Origin: Heterobasidion occidentale
Lineage: Eukaryota > Basidiomycota > Agaricomycetes > Russulales > Bondarzewiaceae
Assembly (NCBI GenBank): GCA_039111635.1
Contig: JBCAQO010000016.1
Coordinates: 62,001 to 126,000 of the forward strand
DNA length: 64,000 bases
Direction: 5' to 3'
Made by a program: the position numbers and the translations under genes. The notes under the pieces are model-generated. The model did no database searches. It worked only from the letters and a program-made list of their open reading frames with translations, and was not told the origin of the DNA. Within the stretch, counting starts at the first letter, position 1. Each line of letters starts with the position of its first letter. Positions 22,464 through 34,943 of the stretch are shown here, piece by piece.

Positions 22464-25400
22464 ATGAACAGCCACATCATTACCCCCATTCAACTTGACG
22501 TGTGATTGATGACTCAAGGAAGAAGCACTGGAGCCAGAGCCACCATTGACTCAGCCTGCAAAGGGATTTTGGTGAATGAGAAGTGGGTACAAAGACACAA
22601 CCTTCCAACCTACCCCTTAAACCGCCCTATCCGTGTTTGCAACATCGATGACACCATCAACAAGGCAGGCCTCATTCAACGAGGCCTAGACGCGAATCTC
22701 ACTGTCAAGGACAGACGGAGGAGAACCCATACTGAACATGTCCAGATGTTCATCACCAATCTAGGGAAGGACAACATGCTCCTAGGAACAGATTGGCTGA
22801 AATACCACAACCCCTCCATCGGGTGGAGGCGCCATGAGGTACACTTTGATCGATACCCCAGAGATTGCCAACAACCATATGGGTTTACCAAGGCAAGGGA
22901 AGAGCCTACCAAGAAGGCATGGCTAGCGAAACTACGCGGTGACAAGATTCCTCAGCGGACAAAGCCGTGTCTTGTCTCTGAACCGGTAGGACCTTCGTGG
23001 ACTTGGACTAAAGAACAGTGGAGCCAAGTCCCAGTGAAGGAATGGAAATCTCGGTTCCTCTCCTTGTTAGAGCACAAATCCCGACAAGCCAAGGCTTGGA
23101 AGTGGCTCGAGGAGCAAGTAACCGAAAGGAAGGAACACTGGCAAGCTCAGCAAGAGGTAGCCCAGGGCAAAGCTTCAGGAAAAGTTACCAAAAAGGCGCA
23201 AATATCATTCGACTCCTCCGCAACGGATAGCGGAGAAGAACCTGTCATTAGAAAGGTAGCACCCAAACCCTCGGGGTTTGCTAGTTTTGACTAAGACCTG
23301 GAAGAGGAGATCAACACGACCAATTTAAAAGATTGTGTACCATTGGAATACCACTGCTACCTCAACATTTTCAGCAAAAGACAATTGCAAAGGCTCCCCA
23401 AGCACACCATATGGGACCATGTGATAAATCTCAAGCCGTCCTTTAAACCCCAAGCTCCAAGGATATTCCCCTTGAGCCCGGACAAACACGACAAGCTAGG
23501 AAAATTCGTCAAGGAGCACCTTTCTAGAGGAACAATATGTCGATCGACAGCACACAGCGTGGCCTCCTTCTTCTTTATAAACAAGAAGGATGGAAAACTA
23601 CGCCCGGTACAGGATTATCGCCACCTTAATGAACACACCATTCGAGATGTCTGTCCATTACCATTCATCCAAGAACTCTTGGATATTATTCAAGGGGCAA
23701 CGGTATTCTCAAAATTGGATGTTTGGTGGGGATATAACAACGTGCACATCAAGGAAGGGGATGAGTCCAAGGCAGATTTTGTAACACCCTTGGGACTCTT
23801 TGAACTACGGTAATGTTCTTTGGGTTGTGCAATTCCCCAGGGAGCTTCCAAGCCATGATGAACATGATCTTCCAAGACCTCATCCTTGCCCGGAAAATCG
23901 CGGTATATATGGACGACATCCTCATCTTCACAAGACCACAGCAGAACACATTGTGATTGTTCAACGAGTCCTCCAAATCCTGCACGACAATGATCTGTAT
24001 CTCAAACCAGAGAAATGCAAGTTCCACAAGGAGAAGCTAAACTATTTGGGATACATTGTATCAAAGGACCATGTGGCAATGGAAGATTCAAAGGTGGACA
24101 CTATTCAACAGTGGCCAGCTCCTCGCACAGTTCGCGACATTCGTTCCTTTTTGGGTCTAGGAAACTTTTATCGGCGATTCATTGACAAGTTCTCCTTGAT
24201 CGTGCGACCATTACATGACCTCACAAAGAAAGACATGAAATAGGACTGGACCACAAATTGCCAACAGGCTTTTGACCGATTAAAGAAAGCCTTCATCAGT
24301 CAACCCGTCCTACTGTACCCCGACCCGATGCGCCCATACTGGCTTGTCACCAACGCCTCCCTCTCCGCATATGGTGCAGTCCTCTTATAGGAAGGACCTG
24401 ATAACGACTGGCATCCAGCGGCATACCTCTCGGGATTGTTTTCACCACCTGAAAGGAATTACGAGGTGCATGACCGCGAACTCCTTGCAATCATCAAGGC
24501 ACTGGAACACTGGAAACATTATCTCGAAGGCGCTAGACACCCCTTTGAGATCTGGACGGATCACAAGAACCTAGAACACTTTCAGACGGCACGGAACCTA
24601 TCGAGGCGACAAGCACGTTGGAGTCTGTTTTTGTCCAGATTTGACTTCCAGCTCAGCTACAAGGCCGGAACTACCAATCATGCTGATGCTCTGTCCAGGC
24701 GTCCAGACCTTAGTGAGGGGGTGGAATCTGATAACAAGGCACAGACTCTACTCCCGTCCAGACTTTTTACCGAGTCCAGTGAAACTCTGGTAGATTCTAG
24801 TGAAAGCATACACGTCAAGGCAACAAAACTCGTATCCTCAGACATCCTCTCCCTTATTCGACACTCGCGCTCCAAACATGATTTGTTAGTTGATGTCGCC
24901 CTCAAGAAGTTATTGGAGAAAGGACCAAAAGCAATGAAGGGTGACTTAGGGAAGTGGACACATGTAGATGGCATCACAAGACAAGATGGCTACATATGCA
25001 TCCCAAAAGATAATCTCCTCCAGCAAATGATTGTTAGGACGCACCACGACACCATGGCTACAGGACACCCAGGTCGAGCAAAGACCTTGGAATTGGTACA
25101 ACGCCATTACTGGTGGTCGAGCATGACCAAATTTGTCCATCAATATGTGGATGGATGCGCAGTTTGCCAGTCCACCAAGAACCTACCCCACAGGACCCAT
25201 CCTCCAATTCAACCATTGGAAACCATGGACGCCCCTTGGTGTTTCATCTCCACCAATTTTGTAACAGACCTCCCAGAAAGCAGAGGATACGATTCGATAA
25301 ATGTGGTAGTGGACCAGGGCCTGTCAAAAGGGATAGTCATAACTCCGTGCAAGAAGACGATCACGGCCGAAGAGACTACAACGCTTTTCCAGGACAACGT

Positions 25401-26260
25401 GTTCAAATGATACGGTCTACCGACCAAGGTGGTGTCCGACAGAGGTCCCCAATTTGCGGCAAAGTTCACAAGGGAACTATGGAAAGGCCTAGGAATCACT
25501 CCGGCCCTCAGCACAGCTTATCACCCTCAGATGGATGAAGAAACAGAACGGGTTAATCAGGAGATCGAACAATTCCTGCGGGTATTCTGCAACTACCATC
25601 AAGATAACTGGGTAGACTTGATCCCCTTCACAGAATTCTCCCATAACAACCCAAGACACTCCGCCATGGGGAAATCGCCATTTGAAGTCCTTTATGGGTT
25701 CAACCCGCCATACTCGGTTGACTCGGCATTGGAGACCAAGGTGCCTGCAGTAACTGAACGTTTACAGCTAATCAAGGAAGTCCAAGAGGGTGCAGCTGCC
25801 AGTCCAAAAATAGCAGTGCAGCACGCCAAGGACTGGGACCTGCACAGGAAACTTCTGCAGTGGGAAGCAGGAACCCAAGTTTGGTTAGAAGGAACCCATA
25901 TTCGGACGACTCACCCGAAGTTTAAGCTGGCACCTAGGCGTTATGGTCCTTTTCAAGTGACTGAAAGAATTGGTCCTCTGGCTTATCGGCTGAAGATACC
26001 TGGAACATGGAAGATACACCCGGTATTTCATGCCTCCATGCTCACCGAATATCATGAGACAGAGGCCCATGGAAAGAACTTTCCCAGACGTGCCCCAGAA
26101 ATTCTGAATGAAGAAGAGCACTACGAAGTGGAGGCCATTCTGGATTCAAGACACCAGGGGCGAGGAACCAAGTACCTCATCAAGTGGGTCGGATACTCCA
26201 AAGCCGATAACACCTGGGAACCCTTTGCCCTCCTCAAAGATATGGCCGATGAGGCGCTTC
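22464..26260 (+). pseudogene. pol: Pol of element C, stops and frameshifts
   Basis: Same domain order as A and E: protease with IDSAC, RT (FFINKKDGKLRPVQDY; YMDD near 23915), RNase H, integrase and chromodomain (KYLIKWVGYSKADNTWEPF). It is disabled by stops near 22502, 23292, 24241, 24389 and 25408 and by one-base losses near 23807 and 23935. At 25408, TGA stands where E has CGA. The chromodomain breaks off at 26260. Confidence 0.9.
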
Positions 26261-27045
26261 CATCTGGAAAATCACCCTCTTATATTATGCTCTAATTAGT
26301 TCTATTTATGCCTTGTTAATAATAATTAGGATTAGAGACTTTTAGCTTACCCCCCCTCTAATCCTGTTCTAATTAGATATGATTTTCTAAATTAGGAATT
26401 ATTAACATTGATTATAACTTAAAATTTTGGAAAAATAAGAATAAATTAGGCATCAAAGTTCTCTTAGAGTTCTTATAAAGTCATGTTTATTAGAGTACTA
26501 ATTAAACAGTTAAACCATATAGTATACCTTGTGCCAGAATTGAACCAACAACCTCATGCATGCAAGCACCCAAAACAAATACTCTAAGCCACTAAGCCAC
26601 AAGGTCTAATATATTAGCTTGGTAATCTCAATAAGTAGATCTAATATAGGCAATGTCCACATTTTTGATGTTATTCAGCACTTATCTTTCCTCTATCTTA
26701 TAAATAAACAGGTCTATAAATACCCAAAAAATCAGGTCTTTTATATTTCAATTTAAGCATCAGCTAAAAAGATAATAAAATAATGGAAAATAAGGAATAC
26801 ACTTTATATAGGGTAAAAACATATTGTGGCACTCATATAATTTAGATTTAGAAGGTGTGAAACTATGGTTGAGTTGTAACATTCAATACAACTCTATTAG
26901 TATAGACAATGCTACCTTGATTACAAATTTGATCATAAACATGATTATGAATAATGAGCTATGATATACTCTAATTTGCTCAAATTAGCATTATTAATAA
27001 TTATCAACGATTAGGATCTAATAAGAGGGGAGGGTTTCCTAGATG
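26261..27045. other. AT-rich island with imperfect inverted ends
   Basis: About 785 bp much richer in A/T than its surroundings. The left end (CATCTGGAAAATCACCCTCTT) and the reverse complement of the right end (CATCTAGGAAACCCTCCCCT) are alike, as in a small non-autonomous DNA element. No clear target duplication is visible, and the pol of C does not resume on the far side. A tRNA-like core lies within. No ORF. Confidence 0.4.
26526..26605 (-). ncRNA. tRNA-like sequence, possibly a SINE head or tRNA relic
   Basis: On the minus strand, 80 nt closed by a perfect 7-bp stem (ACCTTGT/ACAAGGT). It has an A-box-like TGGCTTAGTGGC and a B box GGTTCAATTC followed by a T-arm-like stem with wobble pairs. 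The anticodon arm is weak and the position before the anticodon is not T, so a working tRNA is unlikely. A tRNA-derived SINE promoter or a decayed tRNA gene with a long variable arm both fit. Confidence 0.4.
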
Positions 27046-27241
27046 CTGCCCTCAATGAGGTCTTCACAGCCTCTTGTCGCAGCTGCCAAGCTGCCAACAA
27101 AGCGGCTGAGAGCATTGACGCACATCTCTCTCTCTTGTGTCCCTAGCCTCGTGCCTGATCTGCCGTTGCTCACCCGTCATCTACAGACTCATGTCTTTGT
27201 GATTATAGAGGATTGCTGTCAGTGCAGCAGCAGTCTGCAGG
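27046..27241. other. Unclassified flank of the solo LTR, left side
   Basis: About 200 bp that match no other part of the window. It continues across the retroelement nest at 38301, so 27046-27241 plus 38301-38615 represent the pre-insertion locus. No gene recognised. Confidence 0.5.
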
Positions 27242-27313
27242 TGTTATGAACTGCTCGTTCAATAACCCAAGAGTAATAGGTTTTTCCCTAGGTCACACAA
27301 CTAACTGAGGGGT
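27242..27313 (-). repeat. Family 1 solo LTR, left part (3' end of the LTR)
   Basis: The last 72 bp of a minus-strand family 1 LTR, interrupted by the family 2 element. GCAGG at 27237-27241 is repeated at 38296-38300 beyond the other part, so this was a solo LTR with an intact 5-bp target duplication before family 2 arrived. Confidence 0.92.
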
Positions 27314-28157
27314 TGTTAGGACCGCGTCCTAACACGTGCTTCGCACGTGAATGGATGGGCTGATCAAGTGCTTCGGATGTGTTACAGACTCAGACCATTC
27401 CCCATGACTCATTACTATTTACATGCTTGCTGCATGAATGCTTACTTACGGTTCCTGGTTCTTGATGCGGACAGACTTTAGTTCCTGGCCCTGTTCCTAG
27501 TTCCTAATCGATCGCGATGTGCATCGGCATTTCATATGGATGTGGACAGACATTAGTGATCCTGTACTATACTTAGATCGATGAGACATCTTAGCTTACG
27601 GATCTCGATCGTTGACTTCAGTACCTAAGAAGCACACAGACCAGATCGCGATCCTGCCCTAGATACTTCTTTGTATATTTAGCCAAGATGAGCTTCTAAG
27701 AAGCTCAGCTTGTTCACCTGTAATATACTCGATCTCTGCACTGCACCCAGTGTCTGGCTAACTTCCTAGCCCACACTTTGTGATCTCTGTCAGATCTGAG
27801 AAACTCTTTACACGGTCTGAAGACGCACTGGACTCGTCTCCCTTCCCTCCCCTCCCTCTACTCATCCGCTTCTACACCAGGCTAGCTGCCTTCCGTGTTC
27901 TCAGTTGGACACCCCCTCGTGTCATCTGTTGGACAGGAGAAGATCATCTGGTTCCTCCTCATCATCAAGAAGACCTCGAAGATCACCTTCTTAATCTCTT
28001 TGAGAACAAAGCAGACAGTGACCCCGAGTTCCTTGAAAGAGCTCAAAGGCGATCCATTGTCTTTATCTATTGGAGTCTACGACTGTACGAACCAGTGGAG
28101 GTTTAGCCTAGGGACCCCTTCGTGCATTGGTGCACGTGATAGATCTCCGACCTAACA
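27314..28157 (+). repeat. 5' LTR of family 2 element (844 bp)
   Basis: TGTTAGGACCGCG to GACCTAACA, with TGTTAGG/CCTAACA inverted ends. TATATTTAG lies at 27674-27682 and the predicted RNA start AGCTTGTTCA at 27707-27716. Just upstream of the start, GAGCTT and AAGCTC form a small hairpin. From about 27770 to 28129 it is identical to the 3' LTR. Confidence 0.95.
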
Positions 28158-28159
28158 CT

Positions 28160-28169
28160 TGAACGAGCT
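28160..28169 (+). promoter_or_regulatory. Primer-binding site of family 2, self-priming type
   Basis: TGAACGAGCT, two bases (CT) after the LTR. Its complement, AGCTCGTTCA, is matched at the predicted RNA start by AGCTTGTTCA in the 5' LTR and AGCTCATTCA in the 3' LTR. These are the two products expected if one CpG decayed differently in each LTR. Confidence 0.6.
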
Positions 28170-29464
28170 CTTCCATCCCTACCCTATTCAAACTGGATCC
28201 CCAGCAGCGACAGCTCTTTCTCCAATCAGTAAACAACATTCTAGCAACCGCCAACAGGGTAAACCAAGCAGGAACCCTTCAAGGAAGAATTAACAACCCA
28301 GGAACTATAGAAGTCGCAAGACACCGAAACCCAGGAAAGGTTTATTTGGGAATAGCCACACTTAGGCTACAGCATTCACCCGAGATCTTCATCGACCTCA
28401 GTAAAACTGGATACCAGTTTTCCAGGATTTGCTTTGTCAACGAACCAAAGACACCGTTCACCCTCACAGACAACGGAGAGCCCTACGTCATCAGAACCAA
28501 GAACACTGTCGAGATACATGACGGAAGACTAGACGATTTCCCCAGCGCCGTTATCACCGATCTCAGAAGAACCCTCGCAAGGAATATCAACACAGACAGA
28601 ATCAGGGCAGAACTCATCAAGACCCAGGAGAACTGAGACCACGTCTCAGTCCTCATCCACTGGACCTTCTCCTCCACCTAGAAAGACACACTGGAAGCCC
28701 CTAACTCTCTACCAGTCCGAACAGAAATTGAAGGGATCGTTTTTATTGTCAGAAGAGGAGAGTTCGCCCACAAAACTTATCATCTCTGAACCCTCATCTC
28801 GGGACACACATTCTCCGAGATCATCCAACTCATCGACCAGATTGATATTTCCATCAATGAAATTATCAAAAGCGACCCAGACCTACAAGAAGCATTACAA
28901 GCTGGAAGAAGACAGGCAGTACCCTTCTTCTTCAAGGAATAAACAACGGACGAAGTCATCTCAGGATATCCTCCCGGCTACAGAACAGACCCAGCAGAAG
29001 TCTACGGAGACTTACCCGAAGACTTCGACAAGGACCAACTTTATTATGACGAGAACAAGAGACACTTCTACTATGCAGGAATTCTCACCGGATTCTTCCA
29101 CAAACGAGGAGAAAGTAGATACAAATATCCGACCTGAGGAGAGAAGACTGTCCATGCAGGACCCAACCTACACCTTGTTAAAGTCGCGGACTACGTCGCA
29201 AGAAAGACCTTCAACAAGCCTGAATCACCAGCAAATAGGCATTGTGACTCGCCAAGACTGCACATACATACTCTACCCAGGGAAACAGCCAGTGGAAGTC
29301 GAATCTCTAGAAGAGACACTCCCGCTACATCCCCCTTACAAGAAACCACTCCCAAAGAAGACTTCCGAGCCCCAACACCGGAGTTTGTCCCCGAACCGGA
29401 GTATTTTGAAGCACCAAGTGGAAATCCGGAACCGCCTAACAATCCAGAGCCCCCACCTGATATA
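28170..29464 (+). pseudogene. Decayed coding region upstream of family 2 gag
   Basis: Between the PBS and gag, a protein-like reading can be followed with interruptions. One part is 28346-28636 (96 residues, IFIDLSKTGYQFSRICFVNE). A later stretch near 28700-29140 includes EALQAGRRQAVPFFF and DQLYYDENKRHFYYAG, broken by four or more stops, and a Pro/Glu-rich part (TPEFVPEPEYFEAPSG) leads into the gag ATG. It may be an N-terminal extension of Gag or a separate leader ORF. No domain is recognised. Family 1 has an analogous open leader without ATG. Confidence 0.5.
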
Positions 29465-30484
29465 ATGTCGACAGATACTGGAGGTAATGAGTCCAAGGGA
29501 CCAGCTATGGCCAAACCCACCGTCTTCAGCGGAAACCGGAAACGAACAAAGCAGTTCCTCCACAAAATCGACCTGATGTTCCTGGCTAGGAAAAAAGATT
29601 ATGCAAATGAATTCGCCAAGATTGCCTATGCTCTGTCATATATGAAGGAAGGATCAGCGGGGATATGGGCAAGAAACTTTACTCAGGCCAGAAACACATT
29701 AAAGGACTGGAACCACTACACTTGGGCAGACACAGCCGGCTCCACATCCGTCCGTAAAAAGATAGCCACTGACTTCGAGGAATTCAATAAAGAAGCGGAT
29801 GCTTGCAACAAATTAGCCAGGGTCAATCAAGGGAAAGAATTCTTCAACACCTACCTTCAGCTATTTGAACAGCTTGCAGCGCTTGCCGGTGTAGATGGAG
29901 AAACCAAGAAGACCCACTTCCTGCGAGGACTCAAATGGGAGCTAGTGAAGGGAATTTATAAAGATCCCTCCAAAGATGGAACATGGGAAGAACTGGTCGA
30001 GAAGGCCAAGAAACATGAAAAGATGCGCATCACAAGGGACCGAGTATACGACCTCCAAAAAGGCAAATTCCAAATCTACACTCTGTGTACCTTTTACGAC
30101 AAAAGGGCACCCCCGTGGCATGATAGGGAACCTCAATACGAACCTATGGATGTAGATGCAGCAGAAATGGAGGCCGATGCTGTTCGCACTCGCTTCAAGA
30201 AGCTTACCCCGGCGGAAAGAGATCGACTTGCCAAAGAAGGCAAGTGCTTCTTTTGCAAGAAACCCGGGCACATGGCGCGCAACTGTCCTTCTCAACCCAA
30301 AAGAAGATTCCAGCCTCCTCGTCGCAGGGCGGTGCATGAAGGAGAAATGGACAAAGGACAATTCAACGATGAAGACGTTGAGGAAGGAAAGAACAGAGTC
30401 AACCACATCCGCCAAATGATGATGGGACTCAGCATGGAAGAAATCGAGGAAGTTCGAGCCTTTAGCGACTCGAAGAATTTTTAA
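29465..30484 (+). CDS. gag: Gag of family 2 element, intact
   Basis: 339 residues from MSTDTGGNES. It has a retrotransposon Gag-type region (EGSAGIWARNFTQARNTLKDW; FFNTYLQLFEQLAALAGV; KTHFLRGLKWELVKGIY), then a CCHC knuckle CFFCKKPGHMARNC (C-x2-C-x4-H-x4-C) near residue 262, and a short acidic tail. It ends AAG AAT TTT TAA. The pol frame is -1 and is open across this point, so Gag-Pol is probably made by a -1 slip on the T run. The MSTD start matches that of family 1 Gag. Confidence 0.88.
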   Translation: MSTDTGGNESKGPAMAKPTVFSGNRKRTKQFLHKIDLMFLARKKDYANEFAKIAYALSYMKEGSAGIWARNFTQARNTLKDWNHYTWADTAGSTSVRKKIATDFEEFNKEADACNKLARVNQGKEFFNTYLQLFEQLAALAGVDGETKKTHFLRGLKWELVKGIYKDPSKDGTWEELVEKAKKHEKMRITRDRVYDLQKGKFQIYTLCTFYDKRAPPWHDREPQYEPMDVDAAEMEADAVRTRFKKLTPAERDRLAKEGKCFFCKKPGHMARNCPSQPKRRFQPPRRRAVHEGEMDKGQFNDEDVEEGKNRVNHIRQMMMGLSMEEIEEVRAFSDSKNF

Positions 30485-33400
30485 GGCCTCTCCTATCGGC
30501 AGCGGATGCGGAGAGTAGGATTCTTGCAGGAAATTGGTATGCTCCTCTGGCCAGTAAAGATGCTGACCAAGAGCATGGACATCCAGATGTATTGTATCTT
30601 TTGGAAATGAAATCACTTGGTGCACCATCACTCCGACTTGAGACAATGCTCATAGGCAAGAATAGAAAAGCTGCTACACAGGCACTGGTGGACAGTGGAG
30701 CCACCGGAATCTTCATGCACCCTCGCTTCGTAGAAGCACATCAAATCACCATGCATAAAACCCCTGCCCCTATCCCAGTTAGTACAGTCCAAAACACTGA
30801 GTTTAAAGGAGGACCTATTACAAGATTCGCCAACCTCAAGTTACAGGTTCTAGGTGAAAAAGGAGGGTCGCATACAGAATCAGCAAGGTTCTACATTGCG
30901 GAAATAGGAAAAGAGGACGTCATTTTAGGAACCGGCTGGTTATTGGAACATAACCCAGAAGTTGACTGGCATGCCTACGGGCTACACTTTACCAGATGCC
31001 CGCCCTCCTGCCAAATAAAAGGAGGACCAGTAAAATCTAAAAGAGCTACAAGAAAATCAGGATGTCCTAAACCAAGCATACGGCGCATGGAAACAGTACC
31101 GCAAACGGGCGACTACTCAATACCAGTGCAAAAGCCAGGAAAAGCAGTACCAGGTCGGAAAGTGGGAAACACCACAGTACCACATCCGCGGACAATACCT
31201 ACAAGTCCGGAGTTCACAACTTGAAGGTTGAAAGCCTCACGTTTGAAGGCCCGAACCAGAAACTACAAGGCTCCGATATGGGCTGAAGAAGACGTTCCAG
31301 AGGACGGTGACGGACTTCCGGCACTTCCCTCCAAGGATCTTGAAGAAGATGGAGTCTACCTTGTTAGATGCCTGGATACAGGAACATTACAGGCACTGGA
31401 ATTATATAATGACTCCGAAGAAGGTGTTGATATACATTGCGCCAAAACCACGGAACTCCCATATGCCAACATACCGGCTCAAGGAAGCAAACCTGCCAAA
31501 GCACAGACAGGGAAACAAACGAAGCACACTAACTCGCAAAGACTTGCAGAAGAAGCCGCCAAAGGGAAACCCGAATTATCCTTCAAAGAAATAGTGCTGA
31601 AGGAATACTGGAATTATAAGAAGGTTTTCGAAGGTCGACCAAAAGGACAGCTACCGCTCTCTCGACCCTGGGATCACAAAATAGAAATCAAGGAAGGAAT
31701 GGATCACTCGCTCAAACCCAAGCTGTACAGTCTCAGCCCCGGTGAGCAAGTGGAACTCAAGGAATTCATAGACGAAAACCTCCAGAAAGGATTCATCAGG
31801 GAATCCAAGTCGCATATGGCATCCCCATTCTTCTTCATCAAGAAAAAGAATGGGAAACTACGGCCAGTAATGGATTATCGCAAACTCAATGAAATAACAA
31901 TCAAAAACAAATACCCTTTACCGATCATCCAAGAATTACTGGACCTTCTAGCTGAAGCTGTATACCTTCGCTAATGGATGTCGATATAGGATATAACAAC
32001 ATACGCATGAAAGAAGGAAGCGAAAAACTGGGCGCGTTTGTCACCAATCTAGGAATGTATGAACCACTAGTCATGTTCTTTGGATTGACTAACTCGCCGG
32101 CAACATTCCAAAGCATGATGAATGCACTCTTCAAAGACCTCATCTATGCCAGATTGGTAGCAATCTATATGGACGACATCCTAGTATTCTCCAAAACAAT
32201 GGACGACCATATTAAGATGGTCCGAAAGGTTTTACAGATCTTACAAAACAACGATCTGTACCTACAACCCTCGAAATGCCACTTCCATAAAAAGAAAATC
32301 GACTACCTTGGATATGTTATATCACATGGACATCTGGAAATGGACCCAATCAAAGTGGCCGGTATTATGGACTGGCCAACCCCTGGAAAAGTCAAGGAAG
32401 TGCAATCGTTTTTAGGTTTCTGTAACTTCTATCGCAGGTTTATCAAGGATTACTCAAAAATAGCACGACCACTATTTGAGTTGACACAGAAGGAACGCAC
32501 CTGGGATTGGACACCAGCATGTGAAGAAGCGTTTCAAACGCTAAAACAAATATTTACAGAATCTCCGGTGCTCATTATGCTGGATACAAGGAACCCTTTC
32601 CGCATTGAATGCAATGCTTCCGACTTTGCCACCGGAGCAGTTTTATCACAAGTTGCCAAAAATGGAAAATGGCACCCATGTGCTTATATTTCCAAGTCGC
32701 TCTCACCTACAGAACGCAACTACCCGATCTACGATAAAGAGTTGCTGGCTGTCGTCTGAGCCTTCGAAGCTTGGTGACACTACCTGGAGGGCGCCGACCA
32801 CCCTGTAAACGTCTAGACGGACCACAAGAACCTTGAATGGTTCCGGTCAAGCCAGAAATTAAACCGTTGGCAAGCTCGATGGTCACTCTACCTCTCGCGT
32901 TTCGACTACAAATTGACGCACAAGGCGGGAGTCACCAATAAATCCGACGGTCTGTCACGGCGTCCAGACCATAAAAAGGGGGTGGAGTTTGACAATTCAG
33001 GCGAAACACTCCTGAAACCCCAACTTTTCAATGACATAGAAAAAATCTGAAGACCCCTTGTAGAAATTAATGCAATCAATACAGAAGACAGTTGGGACCC
33101 CCACCAAATGCTTCACATCAGGGCAACAGGATGAGGAGGCGTTACAATAATAGACGACGACCTCCGGAAACGAATCATTGAAGAAAACAGGAAAGACAAA
33201 TGGCTACTAGAAACCCTAGCCAAAATCAAAGCCTTAGGACCTCGAAACATGAAGAAAGGTTTACAAGAATGGAACGAAGAAGAAGGATTGGTCCTTCACA
33301 GAGTTAAGATATATGTTCCCCAAAACGAACAACTTCGTCAAAATATCATCAAGTTAAACCATGATAATCTAGCAGCAGGACATCCAGGACAAAGAGGAAC

Positions 33401-34943
33401 TCTAGCCTTAGTCAGATAAGAATTCACTTAGCCAGAAATCTCAAACACAGTTCACCAATATGTGGAGGGATGTGCTATTTGTCAATCCACCAAGAATGAC
33501 ACACATCCTACCATGGTACCCCTACAACCAACGGAGATCCCAGATCGACCCTTTGGAACAATAACCATGGACTTTATTACAGATCTACTGGAATCAAACG
33601 GATACGACTCGCTACATGTAGTAACCGACTGATTTACCAAAATGGCAGCAATAACCCCATGCCAGAAATCCATTGACTCAGATGGAACAGCCAAGATCCT
33701 ACTAGAAAACACCTGGAGACGCTATGGACTGCCAGATAAAATCATATCGGACAGAGGAACTCAATTCGCTTCAAAAGTAGCACAAGCCCTGCTCAAAGAA
33801 TTAGGAATCAAATCCGCTTTAAGCACAGCTTATCATCCACAGACAGATGGCGCTACAGAACGAATGAATCAGGAACTGGAACAATACCTCAGAGCCTTCT
33901 GTAGCTCTTTACAAGACGATTGGGCCGGATTAATCCCTTACGCAGAATATGCCCACAACACTCATCAGCACTTGGCCATGCAGAAGTCACCATTTGAACT
34001 TCTCCATGGATATCAACCACGAGCTTACCCAGCCATCATCGGAAACACGAATGTCCCCATTGCCAATGCTCACCTCGAAGCTCTGCAACGTGCTAGGAAG
34101 GAAGCACAAGCCAGCCTCGAAATTACAGCTGAAGCTATGAGGATACAGCACGACCATTTTGGAACGGACCTATCACCTTTCAAGAAAGGAGATCAAGTAT
34201 GGCTCGATGGGAAGAACATTCACACTGATCACCCATCAGAGAAACTGAGACCCAAACACTTTGGGCCATTTGAAATCACTGACACCATAGGAAATGTCAA
34301 CTTCAGGTTGAAACTGCCCAACAGCTGGAAGCGCATTCACGATGTCTTCCATGCTAGTCGACTCACGCCCTACAAGGAGAACAAAGTCTACGGCCCTAAC
34401 TACCCTAAACCGGCTCCGGATCTGATCGAAGGGCAAGAAGAATTCGAAGTCAAAGCCATTGTCGGAGCTCGACGCTTCGGATGATGGAAGATCTTGCAGT
34501 ACCTGATCAAATGGAAGGGCTACCCAGAATCGGACAATTCTTGGGAAGCCGCGGCAAATGTCACTAACACACAAGGAGCCATAAACGACTTCTACCGCTG
34601 GCATCCTTGGGCAGTCAAAGGAATGGAAGCCTCCATTCTGGCCCTAGTGATCGAATTAGAACTCAATAGAGTAGCCGAAGAAGATCAAATTAAAAAGAAG
34701 CGCGAGAAGCATCCAATCGGAAAGAAGCTCCTCGCTACAGGATTGGCTATCCCCCAGATCATGGAAGAGATCAACAAACGAATGACGCAGTTAAAGAAGC
34801 CGTCCCTGGTTCCTCGATCAAAAGTGCTACCACTGGCGATCAATGATCAAGAAGCACAACCAAAGAAGCCCAATATAGACTCGTCTCGATCAAAGCCACA
34901 GCAGAAACAATCGGACAACTCTAATTGGCGGACTCAAGCATAA
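30485..34943 (+). pseudogene. pol: Pol of family 2 element, multiple stops and one frameshift
   Basis: The -1 frame is open from the gag end through the protease (ALVDSGATGIF, a normal DSG triad), with stops at 31224 and near 31974. RT has PFFFIKKKNGKL and YMDD near 32168; a frameshift lies near 31965. RNase H (FRIECNASDFATGAVL) follows, with TGA or TAG replacing likely CGA or TGG codons at 32757-32816. The integrase has CAICQSTKN, the DDE residues ITMDFITD, ISDRGTQF and NQELEQYL, and a chromodomain (YLIKWKGYPESDNSWE) at about 34440-34610. A Lys-rich C-terminal tail of about 110 residues follows the chromodomain, longer than in family 1. Confidence 0.9.

Larger units (their letters stand above)
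20084..26260 (+). mobile_element. Family 1 chromovirus copy C, 3'-truncated
   Basis: Plus-strand element inserted in the gag end of B. It has a 5' LTR, PBS, gag and nearly all of pol, then stops within the last codons of the chromodomain at 26260 (GATGAGGCGCTTC), where an AT-rich unrelated sequence begins. ORF3, the 3' non-coding region and the 3' LTR are missing, as is the far part of B, so a deletion or rearrangement has removed both. Confidence 0.9.

Noticed and set aside
26526..26605. Functional tRNA gene
   Set aside because: The acceptor stem and the A and B boxes are good, but the anticodon arm is weak and position 33 is not T; kept as tRNA-like only.
27780..28106. 108-codon open frame inside the family 2 LTR (also at 37352-37678)
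   Set aside because: No ATG at a sensible place and no recognised domain; recorded only as a possible reason for the identical block between the LTRs.
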